Positions 1-7,218 are shown, counted from the first letter of the stretch. The stretch: DNA of 32,371 bases from Patescibacteria group bacterium (GCA_020148145.1 JAHCRE010000016.1:132456-164826), one strand, 5' to 3'. The notes: generated by a model from the sequence alone, not told the origin. A program made the numbers and translations.

Positions 1-34
1 TTCACCTTTTAAAGAGCCAAATCTCCTAACTTTT

Positions 35-63
35 TTTCTACCAGATTTTAAAAAAATTGTCAA
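35..63 (-). promoter_or_regulatory. promoter reading off the left edge
   Basis: On the minus strand a TTGACA -35 (58-63) is followed after 17 nt by TAGAAA (35-40), preceded by TGG as an extended -10. It lies directly after the pyrF-like terminator and points to a gene outside the window; AGGAG- and AGGTGA-like ribosome-binding motifs follow before the edge. Confidence 0.6.
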
Positions 64-71
64 TATTTTAA

Positions 72-96
72 ATAAAAAACCCACAAAAAAGTGGGC
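72..96 (-). terminator. terminator of the pyrE/pyrF-like operon
   Basis: On the minus strand CCCAC, a T6 loop and GTGGG are followed directly by a T-tract (5-bp stem). It sits about 40 nt past the pyrF-like stop codon. The T-tract runs into an A/T-rich stretch leading to the next TTGACA. Confidence 0.75.
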
Positions 97-134
97 TATG
101 GAGCTTTCTAGACCGTTACTTTAGTGAGATATTG

Positions 135-818
135 CTATTCCATCTCTACTAATATCTTTTCAAGAGACTCGGAAGGGTTCTTTGTCTTTGTAATGGGAAT
201 TCCAACCACTATTATATCTGCGCCGTTACGAATGGCTTCCCCTGGAGTGACTATTTGCTTGTGTCTTGTATCCTCGTACCATTCGGGTCGAATTCCCGGT
301 ACTGTCTTTATTATTTCAAGATCCCGAACTATCTCTAAAGTAGTACCAGGCAGGATTATTCCATGACAACCAACTTTAATAGCGACTTCGGCAAAGTGTC
401 TTACTGTTCCTCCAAAAGAGCGGTAAAAGTGTTCCTGGCAATAACCCTCGGTATAGTGAGTTAACACTGTAAGAGCAAGGACTTTGGTTTTACTCCCTTC
501 AACTATTTGGATAGCTTCTGGAAGTAGATCATCGGCCAGGGCATAGACATTTAGATAATCTACGCCCATATTTACTAAATTCTCTATAACTGAAGTCATT
601 GTTCTTCTACCGTTCCACATTTTTAAATCGGTAAAGACCGGCCTTCCGAATTGTTGCACATTTTCGAGTGCATCTTCTACGCCTCTCTTTAGTAGATAAT
701 CCAGATTGACTTTAAAGCCGAAGTTCCCTTTTATCTCCGAGAGCTGCTCAGCTATCTCTAAAGTTTCTCTTTCTCGTTTAGTTAAACCATCTAAAGCGAC
801 GAAAAGGAGGGGTTTCAT
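135..818 (-). CDS. pyrF: orotidine 5'-phosphate decarboxylase-like protein (divergent OMPDC/HUMPS fold)
   Basis: Likely catalyses the last step of UMP synthesis, decarboxylation of OMP, in the cytoplasm. With the start at 818 the protein has 227 aa, normal for the family. Seen: VALDG at 6-11, a Lys in FKVN (K36), DLK at 64-66, PGIR at 174-177 and the TPGEAIRNGAD phosphate-loop region at 191-201. Two usually strict positions differ: the last Asp of DxKxxD is Asn (N69), and the Arg normally following VVG is Ile (I207). I chose the ATG at 816-818 because it overlaps the stop of the upstream gene as ATGA and has AGGGGG at good spacing; the longer start at 866 lies inside the neighbour. Pairing with a phosphoribosyltransferase supports a pyrimidine role, but the changed residues leave another HUMPS-family reaction possible. 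Confidence 0.75.
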   Translation of the reverse strand: MKPLLFVALDGLTKRERETLEIAEQLSEIKGNFGFKVNLDYLLKRGVEDALENVQQFGRPVFTDLKMWNGRRTMTSVIENLVNMGVDYLNVYALADDLLPEAIQIVEGSKTKVLALTVLTHYTEGYCQEHFYRSFGGTVRHFAEVAIKVGCHGIILPGTTLEIVRDLEIIKTVPGIRPEWYEDTRHKQIVTPGEAIRNGADIIVVGIPITKTKNPSESLEKILVEME

Positions 819-1564
819 CTTGTTCCCCCTTCTTTGACTGGTTTTAGTCCTCTTTTTACCTGCCAACCTAATGGATCTGCTAGGAACTCTCGATAGCCAT
901 CGATGGCTTTCTGAGGGCCTGTATGGTGTTTCTCTGCCACTTCTAAAAGTTCTGGCAAAGTTAAAAGATATATCATTTCAATCTCATGTTCTTCCAGGGC
1001 CTTAATCGCCACTGGGTTGTCATAGAAAAGAATAGTTGCAGCATGGGTGGCTTTATAGCCTTTTCCTCTTAATGCAATGACACCATTACGGGTTGTCTCG
1101 GCGAAATTAACCAATTCTTCTATTACTAATCCATTGGCACCAGGTCTAATCTCTGGATTATTAGCAATTCCAGTAATTAGTTCTTTTTGGCCACCTTTTT
1201 TTCTGAGCCCCCGAATATATACAAAAGGCATTGTTTTTCCTGAAATTTTTTCTAGTTCTTCACTAAGCAACCATCCAGGAATCATTCCCCCGGTAACATT
1301 GCCAGCAACGAAATCTATGTCTATGGAAGATAAAATGAAATCTACCCGAGGAACTCTCTCTGCAACTCGAAGAGCTAATTGGTGGGTAAGAGTTTTCATT
1401 ATTCTCTTTCGGCCCACTAGACCTTTAATAGAGATATAGCCAGGGCCCCAGTTTCCGGAAGCGTATAAGAAAGGCTCCTCGCCAGCATCGACATCTCTAA
1501 TTTCCACTGCTTTTGCCTTCAAGATCATCAAAGCAACCTCTTCTATACTTATTTTCTTTTCCAT
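815..1564 (-). CDS. pyrE: orotate phosphoribosyltransferase-like protein (divergent PRPP site)
   Basis: Probable type I phosphoribosyltransferase making OMP from orotate and PRPP. Seen in the 249-aa product: an OPRT-like N-terminal segment SGNWGPGYISIKGL (36-49), a glycine-rich turn GNVTGGMIPG (88-97), a basic flexible-loop region around IRGLRKKGGQK (117-127), and a hydrophobic strand leading into the position of the PRPP-binding loop. That loop normally reads DD followed by TxGxT/S; here it is EE (149-150) then LVNFAETT, so the acidic pair is kept as Glu and the glycines are lost. It starts with ATG at 1562-1564 behind a strong AGGAGG. It is first in a two-gene operon with the OMPDC-like gene (ATGA overlap). 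Orotate is the likeliest substrate by pairing; a different base cannot be excluded. Confidence 0.72.
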   Translation of the reverse strand: MEKKISIEEVALMILKAKAVEIRDVDAGEEPFLYASGNWGPGYISIKGLVGRKRIMKTLTHQLALRVAERVPRVDFILSSIDIDFVAGNVTGGMIPGWLLSEELEKISGKTMPFVYIRGLRKKGGQKELITGIANNPEIRPGANGLVIEELVNFAETTRNGVIALRGKGYKATHAATILFYDNPVAIKALEEHEIEMIYLLTLPELLEVAEKHHTGPQKAIDGYREFLADPLGWQVKRGLKPVKEGGTR

Positions 1565-1608
1565 AATCTCAATCCTCCTAAATTTTTAAGGAACATCTCC
1601 TGTTTTTA

Positions 1609-1636
1609 GTTCTATCATATTTTTTGAAGTTGTCAA
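1609..1636 (-). promoter_or_regulatory. promoter of the pyrE/pyrF-like operon
   Basis: TTGACA (1631-1636) and TAGAAC (1609-1614), spacer 16, with TGA before the -10 as an extended element. A TATGAT overlaps upstream of the -10. The preceding TTTTTTATTTTAAA could serve as an UP-like A/T element and is also the T-tract of the neighbouring terminator. Confidence 0.6.
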
Positions 1637-1642
1637 TTTAAA

Positions 1643-1677
1643 ATAAAAAATCCCACTAAACCAAAGGTTTAGTGGGT
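1643..1677 (-). terminator. terminator of the winged-helix regulator gene
   Basis: A 10-bp perfect stem (CCCACTAAAC / GTTTAGTGGG) with a 5-nt loop, followed by ATTTTTTATTT on the minus strand, 23 nt past the regulator stop codon. Confidence 0.9.
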
Positions 1678-1699
1678 GTTCAAATTTTTTGTCTTATTC

Positions 1700-2764
1700 T
1701 CATACCCAGCCAACTTCTCGAGCCACACATTCTTTTATTTTGAACAAAGAATCAGCAAGTCTTTTCCCTCTCTCTGTTAACTCAATTGTGACATGCTCTA
1801 TGTATTTTTCTACCAGTCTCTTCTTTTCTAGTTTTCTCAGAATTTTATGAACAGTTGTCCGATGAAACCCGCTCTTTTTAGTTATTGTTGAAGAGCGAGT
1901 ATAACCTGCTTTTATTAGGTCCAAAATTTTCTTCTCATTGGGTGTCAAATCTCTGATTGGTGCTGTAAGGTCTTCAATCGATGCTTTATAGCCTCCATTA
2001 GTTTTTTTAATGCTACCAGTTTCTATCCCCTTCTTTAACAGCTCCTGCGCCTCATTTATCTCCATAGATCTCTTAAATATAGCCTGCCATTTTCGATTTA
2101 AATGGGTGATTATCCAATATACCGAAAATTCAGATCTGCCGGTTTCTTTTAGACAATTTTTGGTACCTTTGATGAAATGATAATAGGAAGAGACACTGAA
2201 ACGAAATAAGTAAGAAAGGCGGATTAAGTTCTCTGGATGATTCACCTTTATGAGGCCTTTATCTTTCAATCTTTTTATAAATCCCTTGAGGACCGGAAGA
2301 TTTAATTTCGACCTTATTTCTTCGTATGTTTTTCTTCCTTCTCGGAACTCTAGAAGAATACGTTCCGGATTTAACTCTTGATGTGCTCGATGTGTGGGTA
2401 TAGGTAATGCATCAAATTCTTCGACTCCACTAATTATTTCATTGATATCATTTCCAAATGAAGTTCTTTTGAGTCGGCCGTCTTTTTGTTTTTCAAGCAA
2501 CCCGGTCTCTATTAAAAGGATTAAATGATTATCCCTTATCTTGCTTTTGCTGTAGGTTCTAGTATTCTTCACAAGACCCTTTTCTATTAGGCGTTGGTGG
2601 ATATTGCTATCGCTCAATATTTTGTGTCCATTGAAAGCTTTCAAAATTGACCTTCTGATTAAATTCTTAATAGCATAGAGCACTTTTCCAAAGAGTTGAG
2701 ATACATAATCGTTTTTAATATAAGTATGAGAATGTGGGGCCTGACTATTCTTTTTTAACTCCAA
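1700..2764 (-). CDS. putative transcriptional regulator with several winged-helix domains
   Basis: A 354-aa soluble, basic protein with no signal peptide or membrane segment. The C-terminal part (about 273-345) is a convincing winged helix: LTPNEKKILDLIKAG, then a recognition-helix-like TKKSGFHRTTVHKILRKLE and a wing ending ELTERGKRLA, like MarR/IclR-type or archaeal regulators. Two further helix-turn-helix-like blocks can be seen near 45-110 (two-strand wing around LLEKQKDGRLKRT) and near 125-180 (RKTYEEIRSKLNLPVLKGFIKRL). The start is TTG at 2762-2764, chosen because GGGAGG lies 8 nt upstream and no ATG is better placed. Monocistronic, with its own promoter and terminator. Target unknown; an ATPase or ligand domain is not visible. 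Confidence 0.65.
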   Translation of the reverse strand: MELKKNSQAPHSHTYIKNDYVSQLFGKVLYAIKNLIRRSILKAFNGHKILSDSNIHQRLIEKGLVKNTRTYSKSKIRDNHLILLIETGLLEKQKDGRLKRTSFGNDINEIISGVEEFDALPIPTHRAHQELNPERILLEFREGRKTYEEIRSKLNLPVLKGFIKRLKDKGLIKVNHPENLIRLSYLFRFSVSSYYHFIKGTKNCLKETGRSEFSVYWIITHLNRKWQAIFKRSMEINEAQELLKKGIETGSIKKTNGGYKASIEDLTAPIRDLTPNEKKILDLIKAGYTRSSTITKKSGFHRTTVHKILRKLEKKRLVEKYIEHVTIELTERGKRLADSLFKIKECVAREVGWV

Positions 2765-2811
2765 CTTATTTGCCTCCCGATAAAATTTTTAAAGACCAGA
2801 TCTCTATTTTA

Positions 2812-2839
2812 GAAATATCATATTTTTAAAAAATGTCAA
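2812..2839 (-). promoter_or_regulatory. promoter of the winged-helix regulator gene
   Basis: TTGACA (2834-2839), a 16-nt spacer, then TATTTC (2812-2817) with TGA as extended -10; TATGAT overlaps, as in the pyrE/pyrF promoter. Upstream TTTTTATTTAAAAT matches the other two junctions of this type. Confidence 0.55.
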
Positions 2840-2844
2840 AATTT

Positions 2845-2880
2845 TAAATAAAAATAAGAGATGAAAGCTTTCATCTCTTA
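2845..2880 (-). terminator. terminator of the NYN-domain gene, overlapping its stop codon
   Basis: A perfect palindromic stem (TAAGAGATGAAAG / CTTTCATCTCTTA, 2855-2880) followed by TTTTTATTT on the minus strand. The stop codon (2878-2880) forms the base of the stem, leaving no 3' untranslated spacer. Confidence 0.85.
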
Positions 2881-3543
2881 TGGAGTTGCTTTGAGGTCGG
2901 ATAAGTTTATTTTTTCCCCTTTTTCAAGTTTCCCAAGGGCTTGTTCTCGCTTTTCTTCTATTTCTGGTTTCTTAGTTATTCCTTTTGTTATCTTCTCGAG
3001 ATCTATCCATTCATCGCTCACTTTTTTCAGTTCTGCAGAAAGCGAGGCTGCCGTACTCACCACTTTTACTTTCTTTCCTTTTTCTTTAGCAAAAAGAAGG
3101 GCCGGCAGAAAGTGATGGTCTCCGGATACAAGGATAATAGTTGAAATGTTATCATCTATAGCACAGCGATAAATACCGTCGCTAATCCAAGGATCAATCT
3201 CGCTTTGAGGTCTTTGCCCTTTCAAAAGTGGCCTTTTTTTTATTTCGAATCCCTTTTCCTTTAAATGACTGAGAAATTTTAAAGTTTTTAAAGTCTCCTC
3301 AGGATATTTTGGTTTCGTAATATCCACACTTCTGTAATAAATTGGCGGTCTAGCTAATTCTTTTCCCCTTGCTAAGCGTTTTTTGAATTCTTCGAAATCA
3401 CTTATTTCCAATCCTCCAAGTTCTCTTAAAGAAAAATAGAGATTCTCGCCATCAGTCAGGATAACGACTTTTTCTGGTATCACCTCTTCTTTTTTCCGGA
3501 AAAACCTCTTCAAGACTTTTATTAATCTTTCCTTACCTCTCAT
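2878..3543 (-). CDS. NYN-domain (LabA/DUF88-like) putative RNase
   Basis: A 221-aa cytoplasmic protein of the NYN/PIN-like nuclease fold. After a basic N-terminal stretch (1-22), the first strand VVILTDGENLYFSL carries the D-x-x-N pattern (D31, N34); SEIDPWISDGIY (114-125) gives two more acidic residues (D117, D122), and ILVSGDHHFLPAL (137-149) is the typical SGDxxFxP strand-turn of this family, followed by KKVKVVST. These acids would bind a divalent metal in an RNase site. The C-terminal tail after about 185 is charged and helical. The start has AGGTGATA close upstream and a consensus promoter. RNA substrate unknown; LabA-type proteins have been linked to RNA turnover or regulation in other bacteria. 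Confidence 0.8.
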   Translation of the reverse strand: MRGKERLIKVLKRFFRKKEEVIPEKVVILTDGENLYFSLRELGGLEISDFEEFKKRLARGKELARPPIYYRSVDITKPKYPEETLKTLKFLSHLKEKGFEIKKRPLLKGQRPQSEIDPWISDGIYRCAIDDNISTIILVSGDHHFLPALLFAKEKGKKVKVVSTAASLSAELKKVSDEWIDLEKITKGITKKPEIEEKREQALGKLEKGEKINLSDLKATP

Positions 3544-3578
3544 CTTTTATCACCTATGTCAAAGAACTATTACACCTT

Positions 3579-3607
3579 AATATAACATTAAAGATTTAGT
3601 CTGTCAA
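3579..3607 (-). promoter_or_regulatory. promoter of the NYN-domain gene
   Basis: TTGACA (3602-3607), exactly 17 nt, then TATATT (3579-3584). Transcription would start near 3572, about 30 nt before the ATG at 3541-3543. Confidence 0.8.
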
Positions 3608-3620
3608 GTAGGAATCTATT

Positions 3621-4175
3621 TCAAATTAACTTTTCCTTTTTCAGGGCAGGAAGGAGGCTCAAAATTTTTATATCTACCTTTGTATTTTTTGGCGGTTTCA
3701 TTAAGAAATTAACCAATTTTTTAAGAGGAACTTTTATCACCTCTATTTCTTCTTCTGCGGTTTCTTTACTTTCTTTTTTACCAACGAATTCAACATCTGG
3801 AGCAAAAAAGAAAATAACTTCATCGGCAATCGATGCGGGATTTATTGGCACAGAAAAAATAGGGATAAGCTTCTTGGCTCTAAAACCAGTTTCTTCTAAT
3901 AATTCTCTTTTAGCAGCCTCTTTTTCTGATTCTTGCCTTTTATCAGTTAAACCGGCCGGGAGTTCAATCACCCAAGAATTTACAGGCACTCTAAAAATCC
4001 TTTCCAAAATTACTTCTTTTTTCTTAGTCAAAGCAAAAATCATTACTATCCTTTTGTAGATTTTCTTTTTTATATATTCCCAGGCCCCTTTTCTCCCGCT
4101 TTTAGTTAGATATTGTTTTTTTATTACTTTTATGTATTTTCCCTTATAAACTTCTTTTTTATTAAGAATTTTCAT
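3621..4175 (-). CDS. NUDIX hydrolase, ADP-ribose pyrophosphatase type
   Basis: A 184-aa protein of the NudF/ADP-ribose diphosphatase kind, hydrolysing a nucleoside diphosphate linked to another moiety. ELPAGL (71-76) leads into the Nudix box, which ends in REELLEETG-type residues: R90, E91, E94, E95, G97. Counting back, the box has one extra residue between the first Gly and the first Glu compared with GX5EX7REUXEEXGU. Before it lie the usual substrate-domain strands (KGKYIKV, WEYIKKK, RIVMIFAL). The start is ATG at 4173-4175 with AGGAAAC about 11 nt upstream. It lies downstream of secA, separated by 122 nt that contain a strong hairpin. ADP-ribose is the likely substrate from the ELPAG pattern, not proven. 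Confidence 0.85.
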   Translation of the reverse strand: MKILNKKEVYKGKYIKVIKKQYLTKSGRKGAWEYIKKKIYKRIVMIFALTKKKEVILERIFRVPVNSWVIELPAGLTDKRQESEKEAAKRELLEETGFRAKKLIPIFSVPINPASIADEVIFFFAPDVEFVGKKESKETAEEEIEVIKVPLKKLVNFLMKPPKNTKVDIKILSLLPALKKEKLI

Positions 4176-4194
4176 AGATTTAATCGTTTCCTAT

Positions 4195-4214
4195 AAATTG
4201 AGTAGGCTCAATTT
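4195..4214. promoter_or_regulatory. perfect palindrome at the NUDIX gene start region
   Basis: AAATTGAG TAGG CTCAATTT is an 8-bp perfect inverted repeat. On the minus strand it overlaps the end of a possible -10 (TAAAAT, 4211-4216) and the expected start site, about 20 nt before the NUDIX ATG. The position suits an operator; a short RNA hairpin is the alternative. Confidence 0.35.
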
Positions 4215-4246
4215 TAGCCATATTTTGGCCAACAACATTTTTTATA

Positions 4247-4279
4247 CCCCAGTAGTAGAAGCTGTGCTTCACTACGGGG
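4247..4279. repeat. GC-rich imperfect hairpin after secA
   Basis: CCCC-GTAG-GAAGC pairs with GCTTC-CTAC-GGGG around a 3-nt loop, with a small bulge. It is followed on the plus side by CTTCGCTTCGCTCG and T6 (to 4298). It stands out from the AT-rich background. It may be a terminator-like 3' structure of secA or a dispersed palindromic element; the minus strand has no T-tract directly after it. Confidence 0.5.
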
Positions 4280-4297
4280 CTTCGCTTCGCTCGTTTT

Positions 4298-6793
4298 TTA
4301 CTTACCATGGCAATGTTTGTATTTTACCGGACGACCATCAGGTTTTCTCGCTCCGCAAGGGCAAGGATCGTTACGACCAACTTTTTTGGGTTTTGAATGT
4401 GACAAAACAGAAGAACTAACAACTGGTCGGGAAATTGGAGCCCTAGCCCTAACTGCCCCCGGAGTAGTGCTAATTTTTAAAATGGTATGGACAATACTTA
4501 ATTCAATTGTCTCTAAAAGTCTTTTGAACATTTTGTGTCCCTCATTTTTATATTCAACTAAGGGGTCTCGACGACCGTAGGCTCTAAGTCTTACTGAATC
4601 TCTTAAATGCTCCATATTTTTTAAGTGTTCTATCCACAGCATATCCAAAATTCGAAGACTGATATTTTTTTCAGTTTGGCGAAGGCGTTCTTCACCTACC
4701 TCCTTTTCTTTTTCCTCATAATCTTTAATTGAGAAACTAGTTTTTTCTATCATTTTTAAAATTTTTTCCCGGAGTTCTTGAGAAGAAGCCTTGAGGATTT
4801 CCTTTCTTTTTCTATAAATTGCTTCTCGGTGTTTATTCATCACATCATCATATTCCAAAACATGTTTTCTTGCATCAAAATGAATACCCTCAATTTTTGC
4901 CTGGGCCTGTTCAATAGCCCCGGAAATGAGTTTAGTTTCAATTGACTGATCTTCAGGAATTTTTAAAATTTCCATTAAAGATTTTATTCTATCTCCACCA
5001 AAAATCCTTAATAAATCGTCTTCCAAAGAAACAAAAAATTGGGAAGATCCCGGATCTCCCTGGCGACCAGCCCTTCCTCGAAGCTGGTTATCAATTCTTC
5101 TGGCTTCATGTCTTTCAGTGCCAATAACATGCAGTCCCCTAAATTCTATAACCTTTTTTGCCTCTTCTGTGTTTTGAGGATTTCCTCCCAAAATTATATC
5201 AACACCACGACCTGCCATATTTGTTGCTACTGTCACCGCCCCTATTTTTCCAGCCTGGGCAATAATCTGACCTTCTTTTTCATGATACTTAGCATTTAAG
5301 ATTTGGTGGGGAATTCCCTCTTTTTCTAATAATTTTCCTAAATATTCATTTTTTTCCACTGATCTAGTTCCAGCCAAAACTGGTTGACCCAGTTCGTGTC
5401 TTTCTTTAATTTCTCTTATTACCGCCTTAAATTTCCCCTTTTCAGTTTTATAAATCCGGTCAGGCAGAGCAACTCTTATCATTGGTTTATTGGTCGGAAC
5501 AACAATCACTTCCAATCCATAAACCTTATAAAGTTCTTCAGCCGAAGTAACAGCGGTACCAGTCATTCCAGCTAATTTTTCATAAAGACGGAAGTAATTT
5601 TGAAAAGTAATGGTGGCTAAAGTCAGAGATTCCGGCCGGACCACAACTCCCTCTTTTGCCTCAATTGCCTGGTGGAGCCCTCCTGACCATCTTCTGCCTG
5701 GCATCAACCTGCCGGTAAATTCATCAACAATAATAACCCAGCCATCTTTAACAATATAATCTCTATCCTTGGCAAAAAATGGCTTGCCATCAGCAGGATT
5801 AATTGCTTGGGCTCTCAAGGCCTGTTCTAAATGATGTAAATATCTAATTCCTTTTTCAGTATAAATATTTTCCATTCCCAGGATTTTTTCAATTTTTGAA
5901 ATCCCCTCTTCGGTTAGAGTCACCACTCTCATTTTTTCATCAATTTGATAATCAGTTTTTTGATCTAGTCTGGGAATTATTCTAGCAAACTCTTCATACC
6001 ATTTTGAAGATTCTGTATCGGGCGCTGAAATAATTAAGGGAGTTCTAGCTTCATCAATTAAAATAAAATCAACTTCGTCAACAATAGCATAATGGAATTT
6101 TCTCTGAACTTGATCGGTTATTGTATAAACCATGTTATCTCTTAAATAATCAAAGCCAAATTCATTATTGGTTCCATAGGTAATATCAGCCAAATAGGCC
6201 TCCGATCTTTTACAGGGTCTTAAAAAATCCTCAACTACCTTAAAGCCACCTAATGTATCTCGAATTTTTTCTTCTTCTTCATCTGGCTTTTTATAATTTG
6301 GATCATACAAAAATGCCTGTTCATGATTCAGGCATCCCACTGACAAACCCAATAGATAATAAATTTGTCCCATCCAGACAGTATCACGTCTGGCCAGATA
6401 ATCATTAACAGTAACCAGATGGCATCCTTTTTCTTCCAAAGCATTTAAATATAGAGGTAAAGTAGCAGCTAAGGTCTTTCCTTCACCTGTTTTCATTTCA
6501 GCGATTTTTCCCTGATGTAAAACAATTCCTCCGATTAGCTGGCAATCGTAATGACGTTGACGAAGAGTCCTTTTGGCTGATTCTCTGACTAAGGCAAAGG
6601 CTTCAGGCAATAAATCATCTAATATCTCTCCTTTCTTTAGTCTCTCTTTAAATTCAACAGTTTTTTCCTTTAATTTTTCATTAGAAAAACTCTCAAATTT
6701 TAATTCGAGAGAATTTATTTTTTCAATCAGAGGCTTTAATTTTTTTAAATATTTTTCATTGGCATCGCCAAAAATTTTAGTAAGAAATGACAT
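4298..6793 (-). CDS. secA: protein translocase ATPase SecA
   Basis: The 831-aa motor of the Sec pathway, which pushes unfolded preproteins through SecYEG. Seen: Walker A MKTGEGKT (100-107), the DEVD box in AIVDEVDFILIDEARTP, the preprotein cross-linking domain, the second motor half with NMAGRGVDI and QLRGRAGRQGD, the helical scaffold and wing (MLWIEHLKNMEHLRDSVRLRAYG), and a C-terminal SEC-C zinc motif. In that motif CPCG and the final CH are separated by a longer linker (ARKPDGRPVKYKH) than the common CxCx8CH. The ATG at 6791-6793 has no Shine-Dalgarno and lies 6 nt after TAAAAT (6800-6805), suggesting a leaderless mRNA. Its first 12 codons are duplicated at 7290-7325, with another gene between the copies. 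Confidence 0.98.
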   Translation of the reverse strand: MSFLTKIFGDANEKYLKKLKPLIEKINSLELKFESFSNEKLKEKTVEFKERLKKGEILDDLLPEAFALVRESAKRTLRQRHYDCQLIGGIVLHQGKIAEMKTGEGKTLAATLPLYLNALEEKGCHLVTVNDYLARRDTVWMGQIYYLLGLSVGCLNHEQAFLYDPNYKKPDEEEEKIRDTLGGFKVVEDFLRPCKRSEAYLADITYGTNNEFGFDYLRDNMVYTITDQVQRKFHYAIVDEVDFILIDEARTPLIISAPDTESSKWYEEFARIIPRLDQKTDYQIDEKMRVVTLTEEGISKIEKILGMENIYTEKGIRYLHHLEQALRAQAINPADGKPFFAKDRDYIVKDGWVIIVDEFTGRLMPGRRWSGGLHQAIEAKEGVVVRPESLTLATITFQNYFRLYEKLAGMTGTAVTSAEELYKVYGLEVIVVPTNKPMIRVALPDRIYKTEKGKFKAVIREIKERHELGQPVLAGTRSVEKNEYLGKLLEKEGIPHQILNAKYHEKEGQIIAQAGKIGAVTVATNMAGRGVDIILGGNPQNTEEAKKVIEFRGLHVIGTERHEARRIDNQLRGRAGRQGDPGSSQFFVSLEDDLLRIFGGDRIKSLMEILKIPEDQSIETKLISGAIEQAQAKIEGIHFDARKHVLEYDDVMNKHREAIYRKRKEILKASSQELREKILKMIEKTSFSIKDYEEKEKEVGEERLRQTEKNISLRILDMLWIEHLKNMEHLRDSVRLRAYGRRDPLVEYKNEGHKMFKRLLETIELSIVHTILKISTTPGAVRARAPISRPVVSSSVLSHSKPKKVGRNDPCPCGARKPDGRPVKYKHCHGK

Positions 6794-6806
6794 ATTTTTA
6801 TTTTAA
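6759..6806. repeat. 48-bp direct repeat, copy 1 (secA start)
   Basis: Runs from TTGGCATCGCC to TATTTTAA and matches 7291-7338 at 47 of 48 positions by eye. It holds secA codons 1-12, the ATG and the -10 hexamer TAAAAT. Beyond both ends the two copies diverge at once. Confidence 0.95.
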
Positions 6807-6815
6807 TCCCTTCTC

Positions 6816-6844
6816 AAAAAAAAATAAAGCCCGTAGATGGGCTT
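6816..6844 (-). terminator. terminator of the 114-aa gene
   Basis: AAGCCC, a 6-nt loop and GGGCTT, followed by TATTTTTTTTT on the minus strand. It ends just before the presumed secA promoter, so read-through into secA should be limited. Confidence 0.88.
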
Positions 6845-6873
6845 GAATCTTTATTAAAAAACTATTTATGATG

Positions 6874-7218
6874 TTAAAGAGCTGTTTCTTCGTCGATCTC
6901 ACTATCACTTTTGTCCACATGTACTGCTTCCAACTGGCTTGTATCCAGCCTCTGTATTTCTGATCCGCTGAGATCTACTATATTCGCTTTTCCAATGATT
7001 TTCACTTCTTCTATCTCTACATTAGAGAGGTCAATCAGGTTAGCAAATTGGACTTCCACTGTAAGTTTACTGCCTTTTCCACCTTCACTTCCTGAATAAT
7101 CTAACCTGTTTACCGCTTTGTGCTTGTGGGTTACGCTTCCGCTAATTTCGGATTCACTGTGGTCTTCGCTAGGCAATGTTTTAACCTGTCTCACATACGT
7201 TTCAAATAACTCATTCAT
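6874..7218 (-). CDS. unknown 114-aa acidic protein with Asp/Ser-rich strand repeats
   Basis: Not recognised. The product has no signal peptide or membrane segment and is strongly acidic with many Ser, Glu and Asp residues. A loose repeat can be seen: HSESEISGSVT, RLDYSGSEGG, LIDLSNVEIEEV, IVDLSGSEIQRLD, HVDKSDSEIDEE, i.e. a hydrophobic residue, D, x, S, x, S/V, E, I at intervals of about 15-25 residues, which suggests a small beta-helix or beta-roll, somewhat like the adhesin-head DUF2807 pattern. The gene has a near-consensus promoter (TTGACA-16-TATAAT), GGAG 9 nt before ATG and a strong terminator. Its DNA is visibly richer in G+C than the polysaccharide genes. It lies alone between the two 48-bp repeats. 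Function unknown. Confidence 0.7.
   Translation of the reverse strand: MNELFETYVRQVKTLPSEDHSESEISGSVTHKHKAVNRLDYSGSEGGKGSKLTVEVQFANLIDLSNVEIEEVKIIGKANIVDLSGSEIQRLDTSQLEAVHVDKSDSEIDEETAL

Noticed and set aside
819-866. Longer N-terminus of the pyrF-like protein (MAGKKRTKTSQRR...)
   Set aside because: It lies wholly within the end of the pyrE-like gene; the ATGA overlap and AGGGGG site favour the start at 818.
1077-1439. 120-aa plus-strand open frame opposite the pyrE-like gene
   Set aside because: Exact shadow of a well-supported minus-strand gene; no ribosome-binding site, promoter or recognisable motif. The same reasoning removed all other plus-strand frames in the window.
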